Notes: a model not told the origin generated them from the sequence alone. A stretch of DNA of 64,000 nucleotides from Burkholderiales bacterium (GCA_026399835.1 JAPLQE010000059.1:62001-126000), one strand, 5' to 3'; shown: positions 47,151 to 57,129, counted from the first letter of the stretch. Numbers and translations are program-made.

Positions 47151-49376
47151 ATGGCGCACCACGACGCAGACCCCAGCCTCTCCACCCCGAACACCCCCCA
47201 CCTCAACGATCTCGTCGATGCGCGGCTCCAGGACGCCGGCCGCCGCGGCCTGCTGCGCGGCAGCCTGGGCGCTTCGGCGCTGGGCTTCATGGGCGGCGCG
47301 ACCGGCCTGCTCGCCGGCTGCGGCAGCAACGATTCGACCCCGGACACGGCGGTCGCCGGCATCACCCTGGTCGCCCCGTCCCGTCCGGCCGCCCTCGGCT
47401 TCACGCCGATCGCCAAGTCCCTGACCGACAGCGTCGTCCTCGCCTCCGGCTACACCGCGACCACGATCTTTCGCCTCGGCGATCCGATGACCGCATCGAC
47501 CACCGCCTATCGCAATGACGGCAACGATCCGGCGGCGAGCTTCGCGACCCGTGCCGGCGACCATCACGACGGCATGCAGTTCTTCCCGCTCGGCGCCGAT
47601 GGCAAGCCGAGCACCACCGCCTCCGACCGCGGCCTGCTGGCGATCAACCACGAGGCGATCACGCCCGCGTTCCTTCACGCGAACGGCGTCTCGGTCACCG
47701 GCACCGGCAACTCGCAGGTGCGCACCTCGGCCGACGAGGTGCTGCGCGAGTTCTACGTCCATGGCGTGTCCGTCGTCGAGGTCCGGCGTGCGGCCAACGG
47801 CGCCTGGTCGACCGTCCAGGACTCGCCCTTCAACCGCCGCATCCACACGCTGACCGACACCGTGCTGTCCGGCCCGGCCGCGAAGTCGCCGGCCATGGCG
47901 ACGAAGTACTCGCCCGACGGCTCGCGCACCCGCGGCACGATCAACAACTGCGGCAACGGCTACACGCCCTGGGGCACCTACCTCACCTGCGAGGAGAACT
48001 TCGCCGGCTACTTCCGTCGCATCACCGCCGTCGACGACCCGAAGCGCAGCGCCAAGGAGAAGACCGCGCTCGCCCGCTACGGCGTGGCCGGCACCGGCCG
48101 CGAGCTGTGGGCCACGGTGACGCCCGACACCGGCGACAACCTGTACGGCCGCTGGAACGCCGAGGCCACCGGCGCCGTGCCCAGCGCCGACTACCGCAAC
48201 GCGCCGAACACCTACGGCTGGATCGTCGAGATCGATCCGTACTCGGCGACCTCGGTCGTGAAGAAGCGCACCGCGCTCGGCCGCTTCGCGCACGAGGGCG
48301 CCTGGCCCGCCAAGGCCGTCGTCGGCAAGCCCGTCGTCTTCTACATGGGCTGCGACTCGCGCAACGAGTACATCTACAAGTTCGTCTCGACCCAGGTCTG
48401 GAACGCGGCCGACGCGGGCGGCGGCATCGCCGCCGGCGACAAGTACCTGGACGACGGCAAGCTGTACGTCGCGCGCTTCAACGCCGACGGCACCGGCAGC
48501 TGGCTCGAGCTGAAGTTCGGCACCGGCGCGGTCACGGCAGCCAACGCCGCCTACGCGTTCGCCGACCAGGCCGACGTGCTGATCAACGCGCGGCTCGCGG
48601 CCGACGCTGTCGGTGCGACGAAGATGGACCGTCCCGAGTGGGGCGCCGTCGACCCGGTCACCGGCGCTGTCTACATGACGCTGACCAACAGCAACGCGTC
48701 CAACCGCACGCTGGCCTCGACCGACGCCGCGAACCCGCGCCACTACAACGACGTCAAGGGCACGTCGACGAACCAGTTCGGCAACCCGAACGGCCACATC
48801 ATCCGCTGGCTCGAGCCGAACGGCGACACCTCGGCCACGAGCTTCTCCTGGGACATCTACCTGTTCGGCGCCCGTGCGACGGCGAACGCGGCGAACGTGA
48901 ACCTGTCGGGCCTGACGGCCGAGAACGACCTCTCGAGCCCCGACGGCCTGTGGTTCAGCAACAAGGGGTTGTGCTGGATCCAGACCGACGACGGTGCCTT
49001 CACCGACGTGACGAACTGCATGCTGCTCGCGGCGCTGCCCGGCACGGTCGGCGACGGCGGGACGAAGACGATCACCAACACCGACGCGACCGGCGCCACG
49101 AAGCAGGTCACCACCCGCGTCGGCGCGGCCCCGGGCACGGCGAAGCTGCGCCGCTTCCTGGTCGGGCCGAAGGAGTGCGAGATCACGGGAGTCGCCGAGA
49201 CGCCGGACGGGCAGACGCTGTTCATCAACATCCAGCATCCGGGCGAGGACACGCCGGCCGCTTCGATCGGCAACCCGGCCGCGTTCACCAGCCACTGGCC
49301 GGACGGCGGCCTGTCGCGGCCGCGGTCGGCGACGATTGCGATCACGAAGAACGGCGGGGGGGTGGTCGGTCTCTGA
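47151..49376 (+). CDS. phoX: PhoX-family alkaline phosphatase (DUF839)
   Basis: A 741-aa secreted phosphatase. A twin-arginine-like motif RRGLLRGSLGASALGFMGGATGLLAGC at about residues 30-55 directs export, and the lipobox-like LAGC may anchor it. The PhoX core has LLAINHEAITPAF, NNCGNGYTPWGTYLTCEENFAGYF, LGRFAHEGAWPAKA, MGCDSRNEYIYKFVS, KMDRPEWGAVDPVTGAVYMTLTN and DGLWFSNKGLCWIQTDDG, matching calcium/iron-dependent PhoX enzymes. The PHO box upstream indicates phosphate-starvation induction. The start ATG 47151 follows CACGGAG. Confidence 0.94.
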   Translation: MAHHDADPSLSTPNTPHLNDLVDARLQDAGRRGLLRGSLGASALGFMGGATGLLAGCGSNDSTPDTAVAGITLVAPSRPAALGFTPIAKSLTDSVVLASGYTATTIFRLGDPMTASTTAYRNDGNDPAASFATRAGDHHDGMQFFPLGADGKPSTTASDRGLLAINHEAITPAFLHANGVSVTGTGNSQVRTSADEVLREFYVHGVSVVEVRRAANGAWSTVQDSPFNRRIHTLTDTVLSGPAAKSPAMATKYSPDGSRTRGTINNCGNGYTPWGTYLTCEENFAGYFRRITAVDDPKRSAKEKTALARYGVAGTGRELWATVTPDTGDNLYGRWNAEATGAVPSADYRNAPNTYGWIVEIDPYSATSVVKKRTALGRFAHEGAWPAKAVVGKPVVFYMGCDSRNEYIYKFVSTQVWNAADAGGGIAAGDKYLDDGKLYVARFNADGTGSWLELKFGTGAVTAANAAYAFADQADVLINARLAADAVGATKMDRPEWGAVDPVTGAVYMTLTNSNASNRTLASTDAANPRHYNDVKGTSTNQFGNPNGHIIRWLEPNGDTSATSFSWDIYLFGARATANAANVNLSGLTAENDLSSPDGLWFSNKGLCWIQTDDGAFTDVTNCMLLAALPGTVGDGGTKTITNTDATGATKQVTTRVGAAPGTAKLRRFLVGPKECEITGVAETPDGQTLFINIQHPGEDTPAASIGNPAAFTSHWPDGGLSRPRSATIAITKNGGGVVGL

Positions 49377-49446
49377 GTGTCGGCCGCGCCGGACGGGTGC
49401 AGCCGTCCGGTGCTGCGCTCGGCCGCCCGGGGTCGGCGGCCGTCTC

Positions 49447-49488
49447 GGCCGTCTCACACGACGATCTCGTGTGCGACGGCCTTTTTTT
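49447..49488 (+). terminator. phoX rho-independent terminator
   Basis: Arms GGCCGTC and GACGGCC, with inner arms ACACGA and TCGTGT, form an imperfect long hairpin followed by seven T (49482-49488). It lies 71 nt after the phoX stop and ends 6 nt before the convergent transporter stop. Confidence 0.9.
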
Positions 49489-49493
49489 CGGGC

Positions 49494-50387
49494 TCAGGCC
49501 GCGGCGCGCCGCGCCGGCAGCAGCACGCTCGCGATCGCCGCCAGCACGCAGCCCAGCGCCACCCAGTCGTGCCAGGTCGGCCGCTCGCCGAGCAGCGCCA
49601 TACCCGAGAACAGTCCGACCACCGGGATCAGCATCACCGACAGGCTGCTGGCCACCGGCGGCAGAATCGACGCCAGCCGGAACCACAGCAGCTGCGACAC
49701 GCCGAACACCAGGAACACGTTGTAGGCGATGGCCCACCACTCGATCGTGTCCGGCCAGCGCACCCACATCGCGCGCTCGGTCGCCCAGGCGATCGCGCCG
49801 CTGACGACCAGCGCCATCAGCAGCATCCAGAAGGTCAGCACCGTGACCGAGCCCGGCAGCCGGCGGCGGCGCATCAGCTGCGTGCCCAGGCCCCAGGCCG
49901 CGGCCGCGCCCAGCATGAAGAGCGTGCCCAGCGGGCGGCCGGTCAGCGTCGCCAGCTCGCTGCCCAGCAGCAGCGCGACCGCGGCGAACGCGGCCAGCAC
50001 GCCGAAGCCGGTGCGGGCATCGAGCCGGTCGCGGTACAGCCACCAGCCGAACAGCGCCGTCCACACCGGCATGGTGTAGCCGAGGATCGCGGCCCGGCCC
50101 GAGGACAGCAGCTTCACGCCCCAGATCGCCAGCACGTACCAGATCACCACGTTGGTCAGCGCCAGCACGACGAGCTCGCGCCAGTGCTCGCGCCGGACCC
50201 GCAGCGAATGCCCCTGCGCCCGCGCCACCACCGCCAGCAGCACGACGCCGCCCACCATGCACAGCGTGCGAAAGCTGATCGGCGCGAAGTCGCGCACGCC
50301 CGCCTTCATCACCGGCCAGTTCACGCCCCAGAGCACGGTGAGGACGACGAGCAGCAGCAGATCCTTGCGGGACAGGGCGACGGGCAT
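49494..50387 (-). CDS. EamA/DMT-superfamily transporter
   Basis: A 297-aa inner-membrane protein with ten predicted helices. The first EamA repeat begins DLLLLVVLTVLWGVNWPVMKAGVRDFAPISFRTLC and the second at LGTLFMLGAAAAWGLGTQLM. The conserved end segment LSVMLIPVVGLFSGMALLGERP is present. It is unrelated in operon terms to the EamA protein at 33909. It diverges from pyrF with a 39-nt gap. The substrate is unknown. Confidence 0.92.
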   Translation of the reverse strand: MPVALSRKDLLLLVVLTVLWGVNWPVMKAGVRDFAPISFRTLCMVGGVVLLAVVARAQGHSLRVRREHWRELVVLALTNVVIWYVLAIWGVKLLSSGRAAILGYTMPVWTALFGWWLYRDRLDARTGFGVLAAFAAVALLLGSELATLTGRPLGTLFMLGAAAAWGLGTQLMRRRRLPGSVTVLTFWMLLMALVVSGAIAWATERAMWVRWPDTIEWWAIAYNVFLVFGVSQLLWFRLASILPPVASSLSVMLIPVVGLFSGMALLGERPTWHDWVALGCVLAAIASVLLPARRAAA

Positions 50388-50426
50388 GGGCCGGTGGGGG
50401 GGCCGGGCGGGTAGAATCCCGCCGCG

Positions 50427-51251
50427 ATGGCTGCCTCGTTCACAGTGTCGCTCAGGGAGGCCTGGGCCCGTTCCGATTCGCTGCTGTGCGTCGGCCTCGA
50501 CCCCGACCCCGCGCGCATCCCGCCCCACCTCGCCCACCGGCCCGACGCGATCCTGCGGTTCTGCACCGCGATCGTCGACGCGACCGCCGACCTCGTCTGC
50601 GCGTTCAAGCCGCAGATCGCGTATTTCGCGGCGCAGCGCGCCGAGGACCAGCTCGAGGCGCTGATCGCGCACATCCACGCGCGCCACCCCGGCGTGCCGG
50701 TCGTGCTCGACGCCAAGCGCGGCGACATCGGCTCCACCGCCGAGCAGTACGCCCGCGAGGCCTTCGAGCGCTACCGGGCCGACGCCGTCACGGTGAATCC
50801 GTACATGGGCTTCGATTCGGTCGAGCCCTGGCTCGCCCACGCCGGGCGCGGCGTGATCCTGCTCTGCCGCACCTCGAACCCCGGCGGCGCCGACCTGCAG
50901 TCGCTGGACGTCGGCGGCGAGCGGCTCTACGAACGCGTGGCGCGCCTGGCCGCCGGCACCTGGAACACCGGCGGCGAGCTCGGCCTGGTGGTCGGCGCGA
51001 CCGTGCCCGCCGAGCTCGCACGCGTGCGCGCCCTGGCCCCGGACCTGCCGCTGCTTGTGCCCGGCATCGGCGCCCAGGGCGGCGACGTCGCGGCCACCGT
51101 CGCCGCCGGGCGCGATGCCGCCGGCGTCGGGATGATGATCAACTCGTCGCGGGCGATCCTGTACGCCGGCCGCGGCGAGGACTTCGCCGAGGCCGCCCGA
51201 CAGGCGGCCGCCGATACCCGCGACGCGATCAACCAGTACCGCCGTTCCTGA
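50427..51251 (+). CDS. pyrF: Orotidine 5'-phosphate decarboxylase, type 2
   Basis: A 274-aa TIM-barrel enzyme that makes UMP in pyrimidine synthesis. The signature [14 protein letters not shown] near the N-terminus and [18 protein letters not shown] with catalytic Lys97 identify the long bacterial class (PyrF type 2). [14 protein letters not shown] and [16 protein letters not shown] support it. The ATG at 50427 follows a short leader with no strong ribosome site. Confidence 0.96.
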   Translation: MAASFTVSLREAWARSDSLLCVGLDPDPARIPPHLAHRPDAILRFCTAIVDATADLVCAFKPQIAYFAAQRAEDQLEALIAHIHARHPGVPVVLDAKRGDIGSTAEQYAREAFERYRADAVTVNPYMGFDSVEPWLAHAGRGVILLCRTSNPGGADLQSLDVGGERLYERVARLAAGTWNTGGELGLVVGATVPAELARVRALAPDLPLLVPGIGAQGGDVAATVAAGRDAAGVGMMINSSRAILYAGRGEDFAEAARQAAADTRDAINQYRRS

Positions 51252-51296
51252 CACCAGGCTTACACTGAACCCCCCCGGGCCAACGTCGAGACGCCG

Positions 51297-51983
51297 ATGA
51301 GGGTGCTGCTCGCCGAAGACGACTCCGTGCTCGCAGACGGCCTGTGCCGCTCGCTGCGCAAGGCCGGCTATGCCATCGACTGGGTGGGCTCCGGCAGCGA
51401 GGCCGACGCCGCCCTCACCGCCCAGCCTTACGACCTGGTGATCCTCGACCTCGGCCTGCCCAAGCTCGGCGGCATGGAGGTGCTCAAGCGGCTGCGGGCG
51501 CGCGAGGCCAGCGTGCCGGTGCTCATCCTCACCGCCGCCGACTCGGTCGAGCAGCGCGTGAGCGGCCTGGACTTCGGCGCCGACGACTTCATGGCCAAGC
51601 CCTTCGCGCTGTCCGAGCTCGAGGCGCGCGTGCGGGCGCTGGTGCGGCGCGCCAACGGTGCGGGGTCCAATGTCGTGCGGCTCGGCGACCTGAGCTTCGA
51701 TCAGAGCGGTCGCACCGCCACGCTCCACGGCACCGCGCTCGAGCTGTCCGCGCGCGAGACCGGCCTGCTCGAGGTGCTGCTGTCGCGGGTCGGGCGGCTG
51801 GTCAGCAAGGAGCAGATCGTCGACCACCTCTGCGAATGGGGCGACGAGGTGAGCCACAACGCGATCGAGGTCTACATGCACCGGCTGCGCAAGAAGCTCG
51901 AGGGCGCCGGCCTGCGGATCGCCACGGTGCGCGGGCTCGGCTACTGCCTGGAGCGGCCGCCGGAAGGCGTCGGGAAGCCCTGA
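51297..51983 (+). CDS. OmpR-family response regulator (TctD/QseB-like)
   Basis: A 228-aa regulator. The receiver domain has the acidic pocket AEDDS, phospho-acceptor Asp51 (DLVILDLGLP), Thr79 and Lys101 (FMAKPF), all intact. The C-terminal winged helix runs from VVRLGDLSFDQSGRTATLHG to the end with NAIEVYMHRLRKKLEG. A sensor kinase of TctE type follows immediately but is damaged (51995-53714). Regulators of this group often control tricarboxylate or related transport; the target here is not known. Confidence 0.94.
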   Translation: MRVLLAEDDSVLADGLCRSLRKAGYAIDWVGSGSEADAALTAQPYDLVILDLGLPKLGGMEVLKRLRAREASVPVLILTAADSVEQRVSGLDFGADDFMAKPFALSELEARVRALVRRANGAGSNVVRLGDLSFDQSGRTATLHGTALELSARETGLLEVLLSRVGRLVSKEQIVDHLCEWGDEVSHNAIEVYMHRLRKKLEGAGLRIATVRGLGYCLERPPEGVGKP

Positions 51984-51994
51984 GCCAGCCGCCG

Positions 51995-53714
51995 TTGCCG
52001 ACGCGGCGCGCGACCGAGCACACGGTCGACCGGCGCCGGAGCCCCCGTCGCCCGGCCCCACGCGGCCTGTGGGCGCTGCTGCACCCGGGCCGCGGCAGCC
52101 TGCGCGACCTGATCGACACCAACGAGCGCCCGCGCGCGCCGATCTTCGGCAACGACGACGACGAGCCCGATGCCGCCGAGCCTGCCCGCCGCCGGGTGCG
52201 CGAGACACCGCCGTCCGCGCCCGCCCGGGGCCCCGCCGACGGCCCGGCGCCCGAGGCCGACACCCCGCAGGCCGCCACGGGTGGCGGCGCGCGCATCTGG
52301 GCCGGCGGATGGCGCCGGCGCCGCGCCAAGCGCCCCGACGCCGACGCGCTCGAGCAGCGCTCGCTGTTCGGCGAGATCCTCGACTGGATGTTCGCGCCGC
52401 TGCTGCTGCTCTGGCCGCTGTCTGTCGCGGTCACCTTCCTGATCGCCCGCTCGCTCGCCGACGCGCCCTTCGACCGGGCGCTCGACGACCGGACCGAGGC
52501 CCTCGCCCAGCAGGTGCGCATCGCCTCTGACCGCGTCGTCGTGATCCTGCCGCGGGCCGCCCGCGACTTCCTCGCCGCCGACGAGGAGGACGTCACCTAC
52601 TTCCAGGTGATCGGGGCGCGCGGCCAGCTGCTTGCCGGCGAGGCCGACCTGCCGCGGCCCGGTCTGTACGACTATCCGGTGCCCGGCAATGTCAAGCTGC
52701 GGACGGTCGGCTACCGCGGCAACCAGGTGCGGATCGGCTACCTGTACATCGAAGTGACCGACGGCCAGGAGATCGAGCAGGTGCTGGTGCAGGTCGCCGA
52801 GACCCTGGACAAGCGGACCCGGCTGGCCAACGAGATCATCAAGGGCGTGATCTTCCCGCAGTTCATGATCCTGCCGGTCGCGGTGCTGCTCGTCTGGTTC
52901 GGCCTGTCGCGTGGGCTGGCACCGCTCAAGTCGCTGCAGCGGCGCATCCGCGACCGCGCCCCCGACGACCTGTCGCCGATCGACGCTCGCGGGCCTCAGC
53001 ACCCAGAGCGAGCTCGCGCTGCGCGAGCCCGACCCCGCCGAGCTGCGCCGCACCCTCGAGCAGATCGCGCGCGGCTCGCAGCGCGCCGCGCACCTGGTCA
53101 GCCAGCTGCTGTCGCTGGCGCGCACCGAGAACCTGCGCGAGGCCGCCACGCTGGCCCCGCTCGAGCTCGCCGCCTTCGCCCGCGAGGCGGTGTCCGACTG
53201 GGTGCCGGCGGCGATCGAGCGCGGGATCGACCTGGGGCTGGAGGTGGGGGGGGCGGAGGGTGCAGAGGGGTCGGAGGGGTCGGGGGACACCGATGCGCAG
53301 GCGCAGGCCGAGCTCGACGAGGCCGACCCGGACGAGATCGAGGACACCCCGCCGACTCGCATCCTCGGCCATCCCATCCTGCTGCGCGAGCTGCTGAACA
53401 ACCTCGTCGACAACGCGCTGCGCTACACCCCGCACGGCGGCCGCGTGACGGTGCGCGTGGCCGGCGGCGAGAGTCGGGTGTACCTCGAGGTCGAGGACAG
53501 CGGCCCCGGCATCCCCGAGGGCGAGCGCGAGCTGGTGTTCGAGCGCTTCTACCGGGTGCTGGGCACGGGCGTCGACGGCAGCGGCCTGGGCCTGCCGATC
53601 GTGCGCGAGATCGCCGACCAGCACGGCGCGAGCATCGAGATCGACGACGCCGTGCCCGGCGGGCACCCGCCCGGGACGCTGATCAGGGTGGCGTTCACGG
53701 CCGTGTCGGCGTGA
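51995..53714 (+). pseudogene. TctE-like sensor histidine kinase with deleted His box and frameshift
   Basis: The N-terminal frame encodes a long Pro/Arg/Ala-rich cytoplasmic lead, two membrane helices (MFAPLLLLWPLSVAVTFLIA and FPQFMILPVAVLLVWFGLS) around a periplasmic sensor, and the segment after the second helix, LAPLKSLQRRIRDRAPDDLSPID. At about 52981-52990 the frame changes directly to LAGLSTQSELALREPDPAEL. The part normally in between, including the H-box with its phosphorylated His and about 45 residues in TctE relatives, is missing. The ATPase motifs LLNNLVDNALRYTP, DSGPGIP, FERFYRV and GSGLGLPIV are intact. The start is uncertain: TTG 51995 is a weak choice. Either a genuine inactivation or an assembly collapse. 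Confidence 0.82.
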
Positions 53715-53781
53715 CCCGGGACGGGCCTGCCTGCCCCGCTTTGACGCGGCCCCGAGGCCTGGGTTAAACTCCGGCCCCTTC

Positions 53782-53858
<77 letters not shown>

Positions 53859-53867
53859 GTCAAGAAC

Positions 53868-53899
53868 AAAGGGTCACCCGCTCCGGCAGGTGGCCCTTT
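53868..53899 (+). terminator. Hairpin terminator after tRNA
   Basis: Arms AAAGGGTCACC (53868-53878) and GGTGGCCCTTT (53889-53899) pair with one U-G wobble. It begins 10 nt after the CCA end. The T-run is short, as usual when the stem itself ends in A/T pairs. Confidence 0.75.
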
Positions 53900-53981
53900 G
53901 CGCTTTCAGGCCCCTGCCCTCACGATCGGGCATGACCCGATCGCACCGGCCCGACCCGCGCTTCAGCCCGCCCGCCCCCGC

Positions 53982-55895
53982 ATGACCGCCCCCACCTTCC
54001 TCACCGGCGCCAGCGGCTTCGTCGGTCTCGCTCTCGTCGAGCACCTGCTCGAACGCGGCGAGGCGGTCATCGGCTTCGACCTCGCGCCGCCACCCGAATC
54101 GGCGCTGCGAGCGTTCGCCTCGCTCCCGGGCACCTTCGTCTTCGAGGCCGGCGACGTGCGCGACGAGGCCGCGCTGCGGGCCGCGATGCAGCGGCACGCC
54201 CCCCGTGCGCTGGTCACGCTCGCCGCGGTCACGGCCGACGCCGCGCGGGAACGCGCGAGCCCGGGCGCGATCCTCGAGGTCAACCTCGGCGGCCTGGTGG
54301 CGGCACTGTCGGCGGGCATCGCCTGCGGCATCGAGCGCGTGGTGCATGCGAGCTCGGGCGCCGCCTACGGCGCGAGCGGCGACGGCGCGGACCTGCTGCG
54401 CGAGGACACGACGCCGCTGCGGCCCGAGGGGCTGTACGGCATCACCAAGCAGGCGGGCGAGGCGGTCGCGCGACGGATGGCGGCACTGCACGGGCTGGAC
54501 CTGACGGTGGCGCGGCTCGGCACCTGCTTCGGTCCGTGGGAGCGCGACACCGGCGTGCGCGACACGCCGAGCGCGCCGCTGCAGATCCTGCGGCTGGCGG
54601 AACGCGGCGAGCCGGTGGTGCTGCCGCGCCCGAGCCGGCGCGACTGGCTGTACGTGCGCGACTGCGCGGGCGGCATCGCGGCGCTGCTGGAACGGCGACG
54701 GCTGCCGCATGCGACCTACAACGTGGCCACCGGCCGCGAGTGCTCGCTGGTCGAGCTGTGCCGCACGCTCGCCGCGCTGCGCCCCGGGTTCGACTGGCGG
54801 CTGCTGGACGAGACCGAGCCCGAGGATGGCGCGAACGTCGCGCTGTACGCGCGCTACGACCGCGCGTCGATGGACGCCTCGCGGCTGCGCTCGGACACCG
54901 GCTTCACGCAGCGCTTCGACCTGCCCGCGGCGATGCGGGACTTCGTGGACTGGCATCGGCAATACGGCGACGCGACCCCGACGCCGGCCCCCGCCGCAGC
55001 ACCTACGCCCCCGACACACGCTCCCGCACCCTCTCCCAGGCTCGCGCCCGCCCCCCCACGCCGACCGATGACCGACGCCGCAGCCCCCTCCACAAGCGAT
55101 TTTGTCCCGCCCGCCCCCGCCGCCCGCCGCATGGTCGGTCGGGTCTGCATCGTCACCGGCGCCGCCTCGGGCATCGGCCGCGCCACCGCTCGGCTGCTGG
55201 CCGCGCACGGCGCGCTGGTGGTGATCGCCGACGTGACCACCGAGGTGATCGAAGGCGGGCCACCGACCGAAGCGCTCATCGCGGCCGACGGCCACGTCGC
55301 GCAGTTCGTGCGGACCGACGTCGCGGACACCGCGCAGGTCGAGGCGCTGATCGATGCCACGGTGGCGCGCTTCGGCCGGCTCGACGTCATCGTCAACAAC
55401 GCCTGCATCCGCCACGCCCGCCCCCTGCTCGAGCTCGACGAGGCCGACTGGCAGCGTGTGCTCGACGTGAACCTGGGGGGCGTCTACCGGTGCTGCCGCG
55501 CGGCGGTCCGGCAGATGCTGCGGCAGCCGCCGGTGGACGAGGTGCGCGGGCGCATCGTGAACCTGTCGTCGCAGCACGGGATGATCTGCGCGCCCGGCGA
55601 CCTGGCCTACGGCACCTCCAAGGCCGGCGTCGACTACCTCACCCGGCAGGTCGCGACCGACTACGCGGCGCAGGGCATCGTCTGCAACGCGGTGGCGCCC
55701 GGCAAGATCCAGACGGGCGCGGGCGGCCGCGCGGTCGACCCGACGGTGCTGGACCGCGCGCACCGCCGCACGCCCTGGCCGCGGCTCGGCCACCCGATGG
55801 ACGTGGCGCGCGCGGTGCTGTTCCTGGCGAGCGCGGAGGCGAGCTTCGTCACCGGCGCCACGCTGATGGTCGACGGCGGCTGGATGGCGGCCTGA
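53982..55895 (+). CDS. NAD-dependent epimerase/dehydratase fused to an SDR (possible artefactual fusion)
   Basis: A continuous 637-codon frame. Residues 1-325 form an extended SDR/epimerase: TFLTGASGFVGLALVEHLLE, the catalytic Tyr-x3-Lys in GLYGITKQAG and WLYVRDCAGGIAALLE. A Pro/Ala/Thr-rich linker of about 35 residues leads to an internal Met and a classical SDR domain with VTGAASGIGRATARLLAAHG, NNACIRHARPLLEL (NNAC instead of NNAG) and the catalytic AYGTSKAG. One base fewer in the C7 run at 55051-55057 would put a TGA exactly over the internal ATG (ATGA overlap), splitting it into two normal operon genes. It starts at ATG 53982 and precedes an oxidoreductase gene. Confidence 0.75.
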   Translation: MTAPTFLTGASGFVGLALVEHLLERGEAVIGFDLAPPPESALRAFASLPGTFVFEAGDVRDEAALRAAMQRHAPRALVTLAAVTADAARERASPGAILEVNLGGLVAALSAGIACGIERVVHASSGAAYGASGDGADLLREDTTPLRPEGLYGITKQAGEAVARRMAALHGLDLTVARLGTCFGPWERDTGVRDTPSAPLQILRLAERGEPVVLPRPSRRDWLYVRDCAGGIAALLERRRLPHATYNVATGRECSLVELCRTLAALRPGFDWRLLDETEPEDGANVALYARYDRASMDASRLRSDTGFTQRFDLPAAMRDFVDWHRQYGDATPTPAPAAAPTPPTHAPAPSPRLAPAPPRRPMTDAAAPSTSDFVPPAPAARRMVGRVCIVTGAASGIGRATARLLAAHGALVVIADVTTEVIEGGPPTEALIAADGHVAQFVRTDVADTAQVEALIDATVARFGRLDVIVNNACIRHARPLLELDEADWQRVLDVNLGGVYRCCRAAVRQMLRQPPVDEVRGRIVNLSSQHGMICAPGDLAYGTSKAGVDYLTRQVATDYAAQGIVCNAVAPGKIQTGAGGRAVDPTVLDRAHRRTPWPRLGHPMDVARAVLFLASAEASFVTGATLMVDGGWMAA

Positions 55896-55923
55896 TGCCG
55901 ACCCGGACCCTCGGAGCGCACCC

Positions 55924-56928
55924 ATGACCAACACCCGCATCCTCCTCGCCCGCCGCCCCGTCGGCTGGGTCGACGCCGACTGCTTCCGCATCGAGCCCTG
56001 CCCCGAGCCCGACTGCGGTCCCGAGGACGTTCTGGTCGAGGCGATCTGGCTGTCGCTCGACCCCTACCTGCGCGGCCGCATGAACGCGGGCCCGTCGTAC
56101 GCACCGGGCTTCGCGATCGATCGGCCGATCGTCTCGCGGGTGGTGGGCAGGGTGCTGGCGTCGCGCAACGCACGCTTCGCCGAAGGCGAGTACGTCTGGG
56201 GCTTCCTCGACTGGGCGCTGCGCACCGTGGTGCCGCGCGGCGAGGGCCTCACCCGCATCGACCCGGCGCTCGGACGGCCCAGCCTCGCGATCTCGGCGCT
56301 CGGCATGCCGGGCCTGACGGCCTGGGTCGGCGCGATGGAGATCGGCCGGCCGCGCCCGGGCGACACCGTCTTCGTGTCGTCGGCGGCGGGCGCGGTGGGG
56401 CAGCTCGCCGGACAGTTCGCGAAACGCGCCGGCGCGCGGGTGGTCGGCTCGGCAGGCAGCGCCGACAAGGTGGCGTTCGTGCGCGAGCACTGCCGCTTCG
56501 ACGCGGCCTTCGACTACAAGACGCACGACCTCGACGAGGCGCTGCGCGAGCACTGCCCGCGCGGCATCGACGTCTACTTCGACAACGTCGGCGGCGCCAC
56601 GCTCGAGGCGGCGCTGCGCCATGCGAACGTCGGCGCACGCTTCCCGCTGTGCGGGATGATCTCGGCGTACAACGCGACGGTGGATCCGGGCATCCGCGGC
56701 ATGCAGCTGATGGTGAGCAAGCGCATCGCGATGACCGGCTTCATCATCTACGACCACGTCCACCAGCTGCCGGCCTACCAGGCCCGCGTGGCGCCCTGGC
56801 TGCGCGACGGCAGCCTGGTCTTCCACGAGGACATCGTGCACGGGATCGAGCGGGCGCCCGCAGCGCTGGTCGGCATGATGAAGGGCGAGGCGATCGGCAA
56901 GCGGCTGGTGCAGGTGTCGGAGGCTTAG
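55924..56928 (+). CDS. NADP-dependent oxidoreductase, zinc-independent MDR (CurA/PTGR-like)
   Basis: A 334-aa medium-chain dehydrogenase/reductase. The N-terminal domain has VLVEAIWLSLDPYLRGRMN, typical of the prostaglandin-reductase/2-alkenal-reductase branch; the Rossmann domain has VFVSSAAGAVGQLAGQFAKRAGARVVGSAGS, then YFDNVGGATLEAALRHAN and ARFPLCGMISAYN. No zinc-ligand cysteine set is seen. It probably reduces an activated double bond of enones. It begins 28 nt after the epimerase-SDR gene and is likely co-transcribed. Confidence 0.91.
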   Translation: MTNTRILLARRPVGWVDADCFRIEPCPEPDCGPEDVLVEAIWLSLDPYLRGRMNAGPSYAPGFAIDRPIVSRVVGRVLASRNARFAEGEYVWGFLDWALRTVVPRGEGLTRIDPALGRPSLAISALGMPGLTAWVGAMEIGRPRPGDTVFVSSAAGAVGQLAGQFAKRAGARVVGSAGSADKVAFVREHCRFDAAFDYKTHDLDEALREHCPRGIDVYFDNVGGATLEAALRHANVGARFPLCGMISAYNATVDPGIRGMQLMVSKRIAMTGFIIYDHVHQLPAYQARVAPWLRDGSLVFHEDIVHGIERAPAALVGMMKGEAIGKRLVQVSEA

Positions 56929-56964
56929 TCTTCGGATAGGTCTTCGGATAGGTCTTCGGATAGG
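56929..56964 (+). repeat. Three tandem 12-bp repeats directly after the oxidoreductase stop
   Basis: The unit TCTTCGGATAGG occurs three times without interruption (56929, 56941, 56953). It begins at the base after the TAG stop. It is part of a 536-nt gene-free region (56929-57464) that also holds a bidirectional terminator and a 29-bp repeat array; no coding frame in this region is convincing. Confidence 0.95.
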
Positions 56965-57085
56965 TCGGGGGCTGCACGCTACGGGTGGCGCGCGGCGCCG
57001 CTGCCCTTCAGGCCGTCGCTTCCTCCGAGGCCCGCACCCCGGGCTTCGCCCGGGGTCCCCGTCTCGCGCGGACGCCCGACGGGCC

Positions 57086-57129
57086 GGCAAAAAAACTCGC
57101 CTGCTGCGCAGGCTCAGACAGTTTTTGCC
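57086..57129. terminator. Bidirectional intrinsic terminator
   Basis: The core hairpin GCCTG-CTGCG-CAGGC (57099-57113) is flanked by A7 on the left (57089-57095) and T5 on the right (57122-57126), inside outer arms GGCAAAAA and TTTTTGCC. It lies between the plus-strand oxidoreductase and the minus-strand aldolase gene and can serve both strands. Confidence 0.75.
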
